A stretch of 64,000 nt of DNA, taken from NCBI GenBank assembly GCA_002842045.1, contig PHBX01000020.1, positions 1 through 64,000 of the forward strand. Direction: 5' to 3'. The notes below the pieces were generated by a model, which was not told the origin of the DNA, made no database searches, and saw only the letters and a program-made list of their open reading frames with translations. Positions within the stretch are counted from its first letter, which is position 1; every line of letters begins with the position of its first letter. Shown here in pieces: positions 51,757 through 60,217 of the stretch. The translations under genes and the position numbers were made by a program. The stretch comes from Chloroflexi bacterium HGW-Chloroflexi-3. GTDB lineage: Bacteria; Chloroflexota; Anaerolineae; Anaerolineales; Anaerolineaceae.

Positions 51757-53157
51757 ATGCATGTTTCCAAAAAAGGTGAGGTCATTTTTCTGGTGGTGGT
51801 TGGTGGAACTCTGATCCTCAATCTGAGTGCACTGGTAACCACTATCAGCGTCAGCAATGCACCCTCCACGCCAACAGTAACCGTAACACTCAGCCCTACC
51901 ATCACCGTCACCTCCACACCCACAAAGCTACCGACCCGAACCTTCACAGCTACTTTCACCTCCACTCCCTCATTCACCCCGACGCGAACTTCAACCATCA
52001 CGCCCACCCCGAGTGAAACCCCGACTCCTTCCAATACACCTACGGCATTTATCTTTGATCAGGGCGTATTCGAGCGCGCATTCGTCATGGATCAGGTCAT
52101 TCCTGGCATCATCAACCGTTTGCAGGTGGCAGGTGATGGCAGCTTCTGGATTTCGGCGCCTTATGCGATAGGACGGTATGAACCGGACACGAAGATATTT
52201 TCTCAGGTGAACCTGGATAATCCTGTCATTGGTTTGACAAGCGATGGTAAAGCCTGGATTTTGCCTGCTTCCGGTACGCCATTACAGGTTTGGGATGGTA
52301 ATGGATTTAACTTTTACAATCAAACCAATAGCTGGTTACCCCCTCAGGGCTATGGGGCACCTTCTCCACTTGAACCTTCATTCTCCCGTGATTTCGATGG
52401 TAATGTGTGGCTCACCACTGATTACGATGTCCGCCGCTTAAGAGGAGACCAATGGCAAATTTTTCTGCCAGAATTAATCGGGTTTGAGCTACCCTATCGC
52501 AAAACAATCTCCACCTCATTTTTGCTGGCGAATTCACAAATCAGCAACCTTGCCTGGGTGGGAAGTTGTAATTGGTTGGAACGCGATCGTCTGGATGGCA
52601 ATGGTGTCCGCCAATTCGATGGTCAACGCTGGAGCGAGGTAGAGATACCGGCCGAAAAAGGTTGTGTAACTGCCATCGCTTCTGATAAAACCGGTCATGC
52701 ATGGGTCGGGATGGATGGGCACTTGTGGCGCTATGACGAAAAACTGGATGCCTGGAGTGAATTCACCCCACCAGATCTGGATCCGGTCAAATATATCGGT
52801 TTTAGACATGGTGCGGTATTGGATATCACCATCGCACCTGATGACAGTGCCTGGGTGCTATATGAATTATGCGGAAGCCCTGGCTGCAAAACTCGCCAGA
52901 TCCGCTACCGCATTTTGAATGGATTTTGGACACCCATGCGGGATAGCAGTCAGATCAGCCCACCACTGCTTCTATTTGATAAGAACAGTACTGCCTGGTC
53001 ACTGGAGCAATATAAAATCAGCCGGCTGGAGAATTCTATTTTCAAACCCGTCGCCTGGATGGATTGGATTGAAGCCACAAGCGATGCTGAAGGTCATGTA
53101 TGGGTGATGAATGGCGATCTGAATGCAGAAATGATATTGTGGAAGTATGAGCCGTAG
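51757..53157 (+). CDS. membrane-anchored beta-propeller protein
   Basis: 466 residues. One hydrophobic helix (about 8-30), a Thr/Pro/Ser-rich linker to ~105, then a propeller with at least six blades of the two-component-regulator type: GDGSFWISAPYAIGRYEPDT, DGKAWILPASG, DGNVWLTTDYDVRRL, GHAWVGMDGHLWRYDE, DSAWVLYELCG and GHVWVMNGDL. It is anchored in the membrane with the propeller outside. It has no kinase or regulator domain, so it is probably a binding or structural protein. Confidence 0.8.
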   Translation: MHVSKKGEVIFLVVVGGTLILNLSALVTTISVSNAPSTPTVTVTLSPTITVTSTPTKLPTRTFTATFTSTPSFTPTRTSTITPTPSETPTPSNTPTAFIFDQGVFERAFVMDQVIPGIINRLQVAGDGSFWISAPYAIGRYEPDTKIFSQVNLDNPVIGLTSDGKAWILPASGTPLQVWDGNGFNFYNQTNSWLPPQGYGAPSPLEPSFSRDFDGNVWLTTDYDVRRLRGDQWQIFLPELIGFELPYRKTISTSFLLANSQISNLAWVGSCNWLERDRLDGNGVRQFDGQRWSEVEIPAEKGCVTAIASDKTGHAWVGMDGHLWRYDEKLDAWSEFTPPDLDPVKYIGFRHGAVLDITIAPDDSAWVLYELCGSPGCKTRQIRYRILNGFWTPMRDSSQISPPLLLFDKNSTAWSLEQYKISRLENSIFKPVAWMDWIEATSDAEGHVWVMNGDLNAEMILWKYEP

Positions 53158-53192
53158 GTAGCTCGTAGCTGGTAGCCGTTAGCTTGTAGCAT
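53154..53192. repeat. degenerate GTAGC-type short repeats
   Basis: Five imperfect copies of GTAGCT/GTAGCC words in 39 bases directly behind the propeller gene stop, of the same style as the degenerate strings at 29120-29190 and 39600-39700. Confidence 0.5.
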
Positions 53193-53439
53193 TGGCTTGA
53201 AGTTTTTTCTCTTCCCATTCGTAATAAATAAGAGAGAAACACCGTGGGTGGGTTTCCCTTGGGGATTAACCATCTTTTTTTCTCTGAAGAAGTAAAAAAT
53301 ATTATCCAAAGTTGAAATGCACCTTAATTTAACAGTGAGATTATATAAAATCCACCATATATGGGGGGTCATTGTTCATTTATCCCACATGCCCCAATTA
53401 ATGGTAGTAAATATTCCATAATAACGGGAAGAAAAAACG

Positions 53440-54513
53440 TTAAGTAGACGAGTCAATAATTCCAGATAACAAACGGGCTGAGAGCAACCCGTTGTGCTCT
53501 ATGGCATAACCGCCCTCGTGCACGATCTCTGTTGGGAGGTTCAATGATCCAATCCGTTTCCCGATTTCCGAATAGACATCATCGGTTAAATTAAAGAAAG
53601 TGGAAGGATCAGCCTGGCACGTATCGTAACCTGCGGAGAGCACCAGCCAGTTCGGTTGAAATCCCTTGATTGCATCAAGAGCCTGGGAGAGCGCATGCAG
53701 ATAGGTTTGGTCATCACACTCTTTGGGTAGTGGCAGGTTGAGATTTGCCTCGTAAGCCTGTTCCCCACCCCTTTCCTCCGCAAATCCAGAAAAGAAGGGA
53801 TACTCTTCTGCAGGATCGGCATGGATGGAGACAAATAAAATATTCGGGTCATTCCAGAAGATTTCCTGGGTACCATTGCCATGATGGTAATCGATATCCA
53901 GAATGGCTCCCCTGCCCAGCACCTGGTTCAATTGATCTGCTGCAATGGCTGCGTTATTCAGGTAGCAATAGCCGCCAATCATTTCATTCCCTGCATGGTG
54001 TCCGGGAGGGCGACAGAGTGCATAGGCAACCCGCCATTCCAGTCTACTGACAGATAGTGCAGCACAATACGCCAGGTTGGCGCTGGCATAGACAGCCTGC
54101 CAGGTGTTTTTCCCAATTGGGGCGTAGGTATCGAAGGCATAACAACCTGCCGAATCAGGGGATTTGAGCAAACCTTCCCGCATTTGCTGGTTGAGTGGGT
54201 AGATCCAGGGGTAGAGGTACAGGTCATCCTGACCCATGACCTGCTCCTGTTGCCTGGCAAATTCTGAACGTTCGCGTAAGTGCTCGATGAGAGTTGTGGT
54301 GTGTACCCGGGCAATTTGCTCGACTGTTAGAGCTGGATCGGGTTGAAATTCCTGGGTGAATGTCAATTGCAGCAAAGCTTCACGCACACTTTCGATGCGT
54401 CTGGCCTGCTCCTGATAGGAAATCTGGACACCCCGGTCATATTCAAATTGCGGTTGGTGCAGGTTGTGATCGGCTGAATAAAATATCGGAATTCTGAAAA
54501 ATCGATGAGTCAT
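53440..54513 (-). CDS. histone-deacetylase-fold acetylpolyamine amidohydrolase
   Basis: 357 residues of the HDAC/APAH superfamily. Active-site marks: the double His in CRPPGHHAGNEMIGGYCYLN, zinc ligands in ILDIDYHHGNGTQEIF and LSAGYDTCQADP, and the Gly-Gly-Tyr near the end (EIVHEGGYAIEHNG). Because it follows a complete polyamine transport operon in the same direction, I read it as removing the acetyl group from acetylated polyamines in the cytoplasm. It is separated from potA by a terminator-like hairpin, so it may have lower or separate expression. Confidence 0.88.
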   Translation of the reverse strand: MTHRFFRIPIFYSADHNLHQPQFEYDRGVQISYQEQARRIESVREALLQLTFTQEFQPDPALTVEQIARVHTTTLIEHLRERSEFARQQEQVMGQDDLYLYPWIYPLNQQMREGLLKSPDSAGCYAFDTYAPIGKNTWQAVYASANLAYCAALSVSRLEWRVAYALCRPPGHHAGNEMIGGYCYLNNAAIAADQLNQVLGRGAILDIDYHHGNGTQEIFWNDPNILFVSIHADPAEEYPFFSGFAEERGGEQAYEANLNLPLPKECDDQTYLHALSQALDAIKGFQPNWLVLSAGYDTCQADPSTFFNLTDDVYSEIGKRIGSLNLPTEIVHEGGYAIEHNGLLSARLLSGIIDSST

Positions 54514-54530
54514 TGAGTAGTCGTTTTAGT

Positions 54531-54559
54531 AAAAGAGAGATGGCTCTAAACCATCTCTC
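54531..54559 (-). terminator. intrinsic terminator behind potA
   Basis: GAGAGATGG (54535-54543) pairs with CCATCTCTC (54551-54559) around a seven-base loop; on the minus strand a TTTT run follows. It ends the pot transcript 17 bases after the potA stop, just before the deacetylase gene. Confidence 0.75.
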
Positions 54560-54575
54560 AGTTTTGGACTATTTG

Positions 54576-55679
54576 TTAGGAAGTCAAAATCTGGGCGTCA
54601 TCCATATCATAAGATACAGTGACCTGATCACCCACGTGGAAAACTGGCACGTGTTTAATGCCGGTATTTTGAACACGAACAGCCGCTTTTTCCCCACCCG
54701 GGATTTCGACAATGTAACGGGTATCGGTTCCCAGGTAAGTAACTTCAGCCACGGTTGCCATCAATTTCTCCGAGCGGCTGACTGGCGGCATGAGGGTTAA
54801 TTTTTCGGGGCGAATGGCAACTGTCACCTGATCACCCGGACGAACCCCGTTCGTGCGATGGCGTACTTCCACCGGATTGGTTCCGATCATGACTTTTACC
54901 AATTCGCCTGGGACAATATGTTCAATTTTTCCATTCAGGAAATTGGTCTCACCCACAAAATCTGCCACAAATCGCGTGGTCGGCCGTTCATAGATACTAA
55001 TCGGGGTATCCACCTGTAAAACCTGACCCTGGCTCATGACCGCAATCCGATCTGACATGGTCAGCGCTTCTTCCTGGTCATGTGTCACGTATACAAAGGT
55101 GATCCCCACCTGTTGTTGCAAAGCTTTCAGTTCCAACTGCATGGCACGCCGTAATTTGAGATCCAATGCTCCCAGTGGTTCATCCAGCAATAATACAGCC
55201 GGTTGGTTGACAAGCGCTCTTGCCAGAGCTACACGCTGCTTCTGACCACCCGACAACTGCCCGGGCCGGCGTGTTTCAAAACCTATCAACTGAACAATTT
55301 CGAGGGATTGAAAAACACGCTGGCGAATTTCATCTTTGTGCATTCGTTTGATCTTTAAACCAAAGGCTACATTCTCAAACACATTCAAGTGTGGAAAGAG
55401 CGCATAATCCTGGAATACCATATTGACCGGCCTGCGATAAGGCGGTACATTATTCATGGTTTTGCCTTCGATTTTTATTTCCCCTTCAGAGGGTTGAATA
55501 AACCCTGCCATCAATCGTAAAGCTGTTGTTTTGCCACATCCACTGGGTCCGAGTAATGTAAAAAATTCACCTTCTTGGACACCCAAATTGGATGGTTGCA
55601 GTGCATTGACTGTTTCACCGCTGCGTTCGCGGAATTGTTTTGAGACACCTGAAAATTCAATTATGTTTTTGTTGACCAT
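54576..55679 (-). CDS. potA: spermidine/putrescine ABC transporter ATPase
   Basis: 367 residues. ABC domain: LLGPSGCGKTTALRLMAGFI, LSGGQKQRVALARALV, VLLLDEPLGALDLKLR and the switch His in FVYVTHDQEEAL. The C-terminal ~130 residues form the TOBE-type regulatory domain of the PotA group (VTVAIRPEKLTLMPP). Its ATG overlaps the stop of the small ORF upstream (TAATG). Drives uptake with PotB, PotC and PotD. Confidence 0.93.
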   Translation of the reverse strand: MVNKNIIEFSGVSKQFRERSGETVNALQPSNLGVQEGEFFTLLGPSGCGKTTALRLMAGFIQPSEGEIKIEGKTMNNVPPYRRPVNMVFQDYALFPHLNVFENVAFGLKIKRMHKDEIRQRVFQSLEIVQLIGFETRRPGQLSGGQKQRVALARALVNQPAVLLLDEPLGALDLKLRRAMQLELKALQQQVGITFVYVTHDQEEALTMSDRIAVMSQGQVLQVDTPISIYERPTTRFVADFVGETNFLNGKIEHIVPGELVKVMIGTNPVEVRHRTNGVRPGDQVTVAIRPEKLTLMPPVSRSEKLMATVAEVTYLGTDTRYIVEIPGGEKAAVRVQNTGIKHVPVFHVGDQVTVSYDMDDAQILTS

Positions 55680-55855
55680 TAATCATCCTCCGGACAGAGC
55701 ACATACCCAATTTGATGCCACCAATAAGTTAATACTTCCTGGCCTTCATGTTTCTTGGCGCGTATCGAAAAACCCGCAAATGGGTTGATGGCCTCGCGAC
55801 CGGTCATCTGTCTATCCTGAAAGCTATTCAGGTGGAATTCTTCATAGGTACTCAT
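55679..55855 (-). CDS. small ORF inside the pot operon
   Basis: 58 residues (MSTYEEFHLNSFQDRQMTGR to VLCPEDD), soluble, aromatic-rich (TYWWHQIGY). Its ATG overlaps the potC stop (ATGA) and its stop overlaps the potA start, so it is translated in step with both. It matches no family known to me. The tight coupling means that it is real; a small regulator or stabiliser of the transporter is possible. Confidence 0.65.
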   Translation of the reverse strand: MSTYEEFHLNSFQDRQMTGREAINPFAGFSIRAKKHEGQEVLTYWWHQIGYVLCPEDD

Positions 55856-56664
55856 ACTCTCTCCTCCTTCGGGGTACGTGCGGTTCCCCAGCGTCGTAAC
55901 CATTCCGCCAGAACAACCAGTAAAGCAGAAACAATCATGATAATGCTACCCATGGCAACAGCAACCGGTAGACGCCGGGGAAAACGCAATAATGAATAAA
56001 GATATACAGGCAGGGTGGTATCTGTGCCTGTGATCAGGGTCGTCATCGCATATTCGTCGAATGACGTTGTAAAAGCTGTTAGAAAAGCTGCCACCAATGC
56101 TGGAAAACTGATTGGCAAGGTAACTTTGATCAGGGTCATCCAATAATTAGCACCCAGATCCATGGCGGCTTCTTCCAAATTTGCAGAAAAATCCGCCAGA
56201 CGTGCCATCACAATCAGGATGGTACTGGGAATACTGATCAGAACATGCGCAGCTGAAATCAACCACATATTCAGATCCAGACCGAGAACTTTACGAAAGA
56301 AAACCAGCATCGCTACACCCAGCACAATCGAAGGCATTACAAGAGGAACGCTCGCCAGGCTGAGGAACAAATTACGAGCTGGCATATGATGCTTTGTCAT
56401 TGCAATGGCTGCTAACGATCCCAGAGCAACCGCCAGAATGGATGATAAAACACCTACCCAGACGCTGTTTCGGGCTGAAATTAACAATTCACGCGCATTC
56501 CCCAACTGGCGATACCAATCAAGGGTAAATCCTTTTAAGGGGAAAGCCAGAACTGTTGAGTCATTAAAGGAAAAAAGAATCAGGATAAGGATTGGCAGGT
56601 AAAGGAAAATAGCCATCAATACAAAATATACCGAACCAAAAATGGAGGTTTGAGGTTTATTCAC
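55852..56664 (-). CDS. potC: spermidine/putrescine ABC transporter permease
   Basis: 270 residues, six hydrophobic helices. The EAA loop is LEEAAMDLGANYWMTLIKVT and SFDEYAMTTLITGTDTTLPV follows, both typical of PotC. I chose the GTG at 56664: GGAGG lies six bases upstream, while the longer form would need a TTG without a ribosome binding site. It overlaps potB by eight bases. Pairs with PotB to form the channel. Confidence 0.92.
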   Translation of the reverse strand: MNKPQTSIFGSVYFVLMAIFLYLPILILILFSFNDSTVLAFPLKGFTLDWYRQLGNARELLISARNSVWVGVLSSILAVALGSLAAIAMTKHHMPARNLFLSLASVPLVMPSIVLGVAMLVFFRKVLGLDLNMWLISAAHVLISIPSTILIVMARLADFSANLEEAAMDLGANYWMTLIKVTLPISFPALVAAFLTAFTTSFDEYAMTTLITGTDTTLPVYLYSLLRFPRRLPVAVAMGSIIMIVSALLVVLAEWLRRWGTARTPKEERV

Positions 56665-57595
56665 TTTTTCCTCCAAATAGACCGGTTTGTTGGGCTGCTT
56701 TTGCCATGAATATCAGTGGTAATAAAACGATCAGCATCACGACCAGAGAAAGAGTGGCTCCCATAGGCCAATCGAGTCCACGCATGAATTGATCCCAGAT
56801 TATATTGCCAATCATCAATCCATTCGGACCACCGACGAGCGCAGGAGTTACATATTCCCCCACTGTGGGGATAAAGACATACAGGAATGCCGCCAGAACA
56901 CCTGGAATACTTAATGGCAGGGTGACTTTGAAAAACCCCTGCCAGGGTTTAGCTCCCAGGTCGGAGGCTGCCTCCAGTAATCCCGGTTCGATGCGCAGAA
57001 GTGCTACGTAAATTGGCAAGGCAGCAAATGGAATCCAGATGTACACCAGGGTGATGATGACAGCATTGACACTATAGAATAACCCGGAGATAGGTTCTTG
57101 AATCACCCCAAGCCACATCAGAAATGTATTTAACAAACCGTTTGACCCTAAGATCAGACGCCAGGCGAGAACCCGTAGCAAAAAGCTGGTCCAGGCTGGG
57201 ATGATCATAATATTCAGCAGCATGCCCTGTTTGTCGCCGGCATGAAAAGCCAAAAAATACGCCACCGGATATGCCAGCACTATGGACATGACAGCCACTA
57301 CCAACGAAATCCATAACGATTTTCCCAGTAAACTCTGATAAGCAGAATTTTGCCAGAAATTCAGATAACTGGCGAAAGTAAAAACATCACTTCCTGGTCC
57401 AAAAGCAGATTTTTGGAAACTCAAGCCAATCATGGTGATCAGTGGTAGCACCAATAGGATGATCAACCACAAGACCGAAGGTGAAACCAGTAATGCAAGT
57501 TGACTTTTGCGGGGAATGCCAGTTAATTTTTTCTCAATTCCCCCGCGGCCATCTTTGATGGAAACGTGGGTGCTTAAAGACGTTTCGTCTCTCAT
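56657..57595 (-). CDS. potB: spermidine/putrescine ABC transporter permease
   Basis: 312 residues with a charged N-terminal tail (~1-30) and six hydrophobic helices. The coupling loop reads EPGLLEAASDLGAKPWQGFF, and FIPTVGEYVTPALVGGPNGL is the PotB-type motif. The ATG overlaps the potD stop by four bases (ATGA), so translation is coupled. Confidence 0.92.
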   Translation of the reverse strand: MRDETSLSTHVSIKDGRGGIEKKLTGIPRKSQLALLVSPSVLWLIILLVLPLITMIGLSFQKSAFGPGSDVFTFASYLNFWQNSAYQSLLGKSLWISLVVAVMSIVLAYPVAYFLAFHAGDKQGMLLNIMIIPAWTSFLLRVLAWRLILGSNGLLNTFLMWLGVIQEPISGLFYSVNAVIITLVYIWIPFAALPIYVALLRIEPGLLEAASDLGAKPWQGFFKVTLPLSIPGVLAAFLYVFIPTVGEYVTPALVGGPNGLMIGNIIWDQFMRGLDWPMGATLSLVVMLIVLLPLIFMAKAAQQTGLFGGKSE

Positions 57596-58692
57596 GGAGC
57601 TGCTTTGACTTCATTCCATAGATCAGATAGTAGATCGCGGCGTTCCGCAGTCAGCGGAGGGTAGAAGCGGGTATTCTTCAGGACGTTTTCAAAATCGTCC
57701 AGTTGCAATAGCTCCGCTGCTCCTTCATCAATGAATTCATTGGCAGCAAAATTGGCTGCGCCATACCAGTATTCATTGGTGAAATTCGCCATGGAATGAG
57801 GGTCAATGGCAGCATTCAAAAATTCGTAGGTTAGATCAAGGTTGGTGTTATTTGTTCCGATCCCATAGCCACACACACCTGCCAGGTATCCTTCTTCCGG
57901 CTCCAGATAGGTTACTTCATACCCTTCATCTACCAATACAGAGTAGGTATCCTGCCAGGCACTGGCAACAATCCAGGCATCACCAGATGCTGATAATTCA
58001 ATTGCCTGGGTGTAATCCAGCCAATAGGTTAAAAGATTGGGTTTAATCTCGATGAGCTTTTGTTTAACAAATTCATCCTGTTCTGGCGAGGTGTTGAATG
58101 GGTTTATCCCAAATGCCAGGGCTGCAGTGGCAAAGCTGACTTCACCATTATCCCACAAGGAAACATGGCCGGCATACATAGGATCCCAAAGATCAGCCAG
58201 CGATGTTGGCATTTCGGGAACTAAATCGGTACGCACCAGTAGGGCTTCATAATACCAATCCCACGGGACAAAGTAATATTGGCCGTTAAATTTTCCTGGT
58301 TCACGAAAAGCTTCCGGGATATTTTCCCACTCTGCAATTCGAGAAACATCCAACGGCTGTACCAAACCGGATTCCACATACAGCCCCCACCAGGATGAAC
58401 AGGGATGGATAACATCTGCTTTGAAGCCTGATTGAACTTTTGCAAAAGCTTCGGCATCATCACCAAAAACAGATACGTTGACATAATCATTGATATTGTC
58501 CCCATACTTATCGCTAAAGGGCACAAAGAACTGTGGATATTCGGTTACTTCGTAACCAGTCCACTCCAGAATCACCAAAGGCTTTTCTGGTTTATCGATT
58601 TTCTGCGTTCCAGCCCCAGCCGAACAGCCAGCTAACAGTGTACTGACGAACACTGCCAGTAAAACCAAAGCGCGAAATCGGTAAATCTTCAT
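57592..58692 (-). CDS. potD: polyamine-binding lipoprotein
   Basis: 366 residues. Lipobox LLAGCSAG; mature fold starts LVILEWTGYEVTEYPQFFVP. Polyamine-type contacts include VIHPCSSWWGLYVESGLVQP and FVPWDWYYEALLVRTD, in keeping with PotD/PotF. The ATG at 58692 is chosen because a signal peptide follows at once; GGAG lies 12 bases upstream. It opens the operon potD-potB-potC-small ORF-potA. Which polyamine it prefers is not evident. Confidence 0.92.
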   Translation of the reverse strand: MKIYRFRALVLLAVFVSTLLAGCSAGAGTQKIDKPEKPLVILEWTGYEVTEYPQFFVPFSDKYGDNINDYVNVSVFGDDAEAFAKVQSGFKADVIHPCSSWWGLYVESGLVQPLDVSRIAEWENIPEAFREPGKFNGQYYFVPWDWYYEALLVRTDLVPEMPTSLADLWDPMYAGHVSLWDNGEVSFATAALAFGINPFNTSPEQDEFVKQKLIEIKPNLLTYWLDYTQAIELSASGDAWIVASAWQDTYSVLVDEGYEVTYLEPEEGYLAGVCGYGIGTNNTNLDLTYEFLNAAIDPHSMANFTNEYWYGAANFAANEFIDEGAAELLQLDDFENVLKNTRFYPPLTAERRDLLSDLWNEVKAAP

Positions 58693-58784
58693 TGAATCGT
58701 TATACTCCATGCTTCTATAAAGTGATGGTGCAACAAAGCAGTTGTGGGGAATGTCAATGTAGCGGGGGAAACTGTGAAGTAATT

Positions 58785-58823
58785 TCTGTACAATTCTGCA
58801 ATCTGATTGCAAATTTGTACAGA
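58785..58823. repeat. C-type stem-loop, second copy
   Basis: Two 19-base arms separated by one base pair with two mismatches: TCTGTACAATTCTGCAATC and GATTGCAAATTTGTACAGA. The right arm is close to the one at 34421-34437. It stands between potD and the PIN gene; a true terminator T run is missing. Confidence 0.65.
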
Positions 58824-58837
58824 TTTAAGAAATTTAT

Positions 58838-59245
58838 TTAATTCAATTCTGGAATTATATTAAATCCTTGTTCAGAAAAATGAGAATCTAATGTGAAAAC
58901 TTTCTCTACATGTATGTTTCGGAGAATCTCAAAGCTAGTGCAGTCAACCAAAGATAACTTTCTTTGATTAGTTGTCAGAACAACAACCATTCCCGCGTGA
59001 TGAATTGTTTGGTCTATCCAGATAATATCGATAATTGGACGTACTTCATTTTCAAAAATTCTTAAAGCCTCAATTCCAAATCTTTTTTGCAATAATGATA
59101 TTGTCTCAATAATCACATAGTTACTACATATTAAATATTCTTCTGAGAGGTTAACTTCTTCCCAAGTTCTTTTGGCTATTTGATGGAAATGATCTTCTTT
59201 ATTGAGTATTGCTAAAAATGCCGACGTGTCTATGAAAATACTCAT
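58838..59245 (-). CDS. PIN-domain toxin (VapC type)
   Basis: 135 residues. Acidic sites of the PIN RNase are in place: Asp in MSIFIDTSAFLAILNKEDHF, Glu in NYVIIETISLL, Asp in RKLSLVDCTSFEIL and the last Asp in TLDSHFSEQGF. It should cut RNA when free. The gene overlaps the antitoxin gene by four bases (ATGA). A related half-gene relic lies at 39.2 kb. Confidence 0.9.
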   Translation of the reverse strand: MSIFIDTSAFLAILNKEDHFHQIAKRTWEEVNLSEEYLICSNYVIIETISLLQKRFGIEALRIFENEVRPIIDIIWIDQTIHHAGMVVVLTTNQRKLSLVDCTSFEILRNIHVEKVFTLDSHFSEQGFNIIPELN

Positions 59246-59487
59246 TCTCCATAAACCTCTGCCAGATAATCATCATGGTTTATGGAAAGATCCGCAGGTC
59301 CGCTCAATTTTCCTGCAGCCTGAATTGCTTTTAACCTTAATTGACGATTATCAGGTTTTCCCTCCTTTTGGATCATTTCGTCAACACTCATGCGAATCAA
59401 TTCTGCCACTGATTTTTTTTTTCGAATCGCTATTCGTCTTAACATTTTGGCCTGTTCTTCTGTTAATTGTATCTGAGTTCTTATCAT
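59242..59487 (-). CDS. ribbon-helix-helix antitoxin (VapB type)
   Basis: 81 residues. The N-terminal RHH: MIRTQIQLTEEQAKMLRRIA, then a Lys-rich turn and SVAELIRMSVDEMIQKEG. The C-terminal tail (AGKLSGPADLSINHDDYLAE) would bind and block the toxin. The ATG at 59487 has AGGAG upstream. A long palindrome covering the promoter region starts 13 bases before it, as expected for autoregulation. Confidence 0.9.
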   Translation of the reverse strand: MIRTQIQLTEEQAKMLRRIAIRKKKSVAELIRMSVDEMIQKEGKPDNRQLRLKAIQAAGKLSGPADLSINHDDYLAEVYGE

Positions 59488-59499
59488 ATACACTCCTAT

Positions 59500-59537
59500 T
59501 TGTAATCATTATATCATTAATGATGTAATGATTACAA
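59500..59537. promoter_or_regulatory. 38-bp palindromic operator of the toxin-antitoxin pair
   Basis: Two 19-base arms, TTGTAATCATTATATCATT and AATGATGTAATGATTACAA, are inverted copies with one mismatch. It lies 13-50 bases upstream of the antitoxin start, where binding of several RHH dimers would cover the promoter. Confidence 0.85.
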
Positions 59538-59747
59538 ATTATAAGATTAATTAGATTTTATGATTAGATCCTAGATGAATAATTTTGTTATGAATTTAAG
59601 TTTGCAGATAATTATCCTGGTCGGATAGCCAATAGAAAATACTATCCACATTATCTATCCAAATACCTGACCTTGGTCAGGACTCCTGCGCCTGTTTGGG
59701 AGGTGGACTATGTTTGTTACTGGTTTTTATGGGTAAAAGGAGTTTTG

Positions 59748-60196
59748 ATGGCATCACAATTTTCAATTAAAGATGGAAAAAACTGTAAATCGCGTTTCTT
59801 CACCATCTGGGGAGGACAGGCGCTCTCCATTCTGGGAAGCCAGTTGGTGCAATTTGCGCTCATCTGGTATTTAGAGGTTTTCACTGCAATGCGATGAATG
59901 CATCCACATCTTTGTTGGTCCCCGTCGAAAATCTCACGTCCAGTGTTGAGCCCGAAATGCAAGCCCGTGTTTTTGCACTCATGAGCAGTGTTGGCACTGC
60001 CATGGTACCGCTCGGTCTGATGATTGCTGGTCCAATTTCGGATCATTTTAGCATCCAAAGTTGGTTCCTTATGGGAGGATTAATTTGTATATTGATGGCT
60101 ATTGTAGCAATGTCCATCCCAGCGGTCATAAATCTTGAAAATAAAAAAGAAGAGCCAAATAAAGCAGCAACAAATATTGTTTTTGAATTAAATTAA
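59748..60196 (+). pseudogene. MFS transporter relic, central part deleted
   Basis: The 5' end (MASQFSIKDGKNCKSRFF, then GGQALSILGSQLVQFALIW) is the first helix of a macrolide-efflux-like MFS protein with AAAGGAG ahead. It breaks after about 40 residues. From 59894 the frame gives the last ~90 residues of the same family (NLTSSVEPEMQARVFALMSS, PLGLMIAGPISDHF, two helices). Around 270 residues are missing between the two. It is not functional. Confidence 0.85.
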
Positions 60197-60217
60197 TTTT
60201 GCACACAGGTGAAACTC

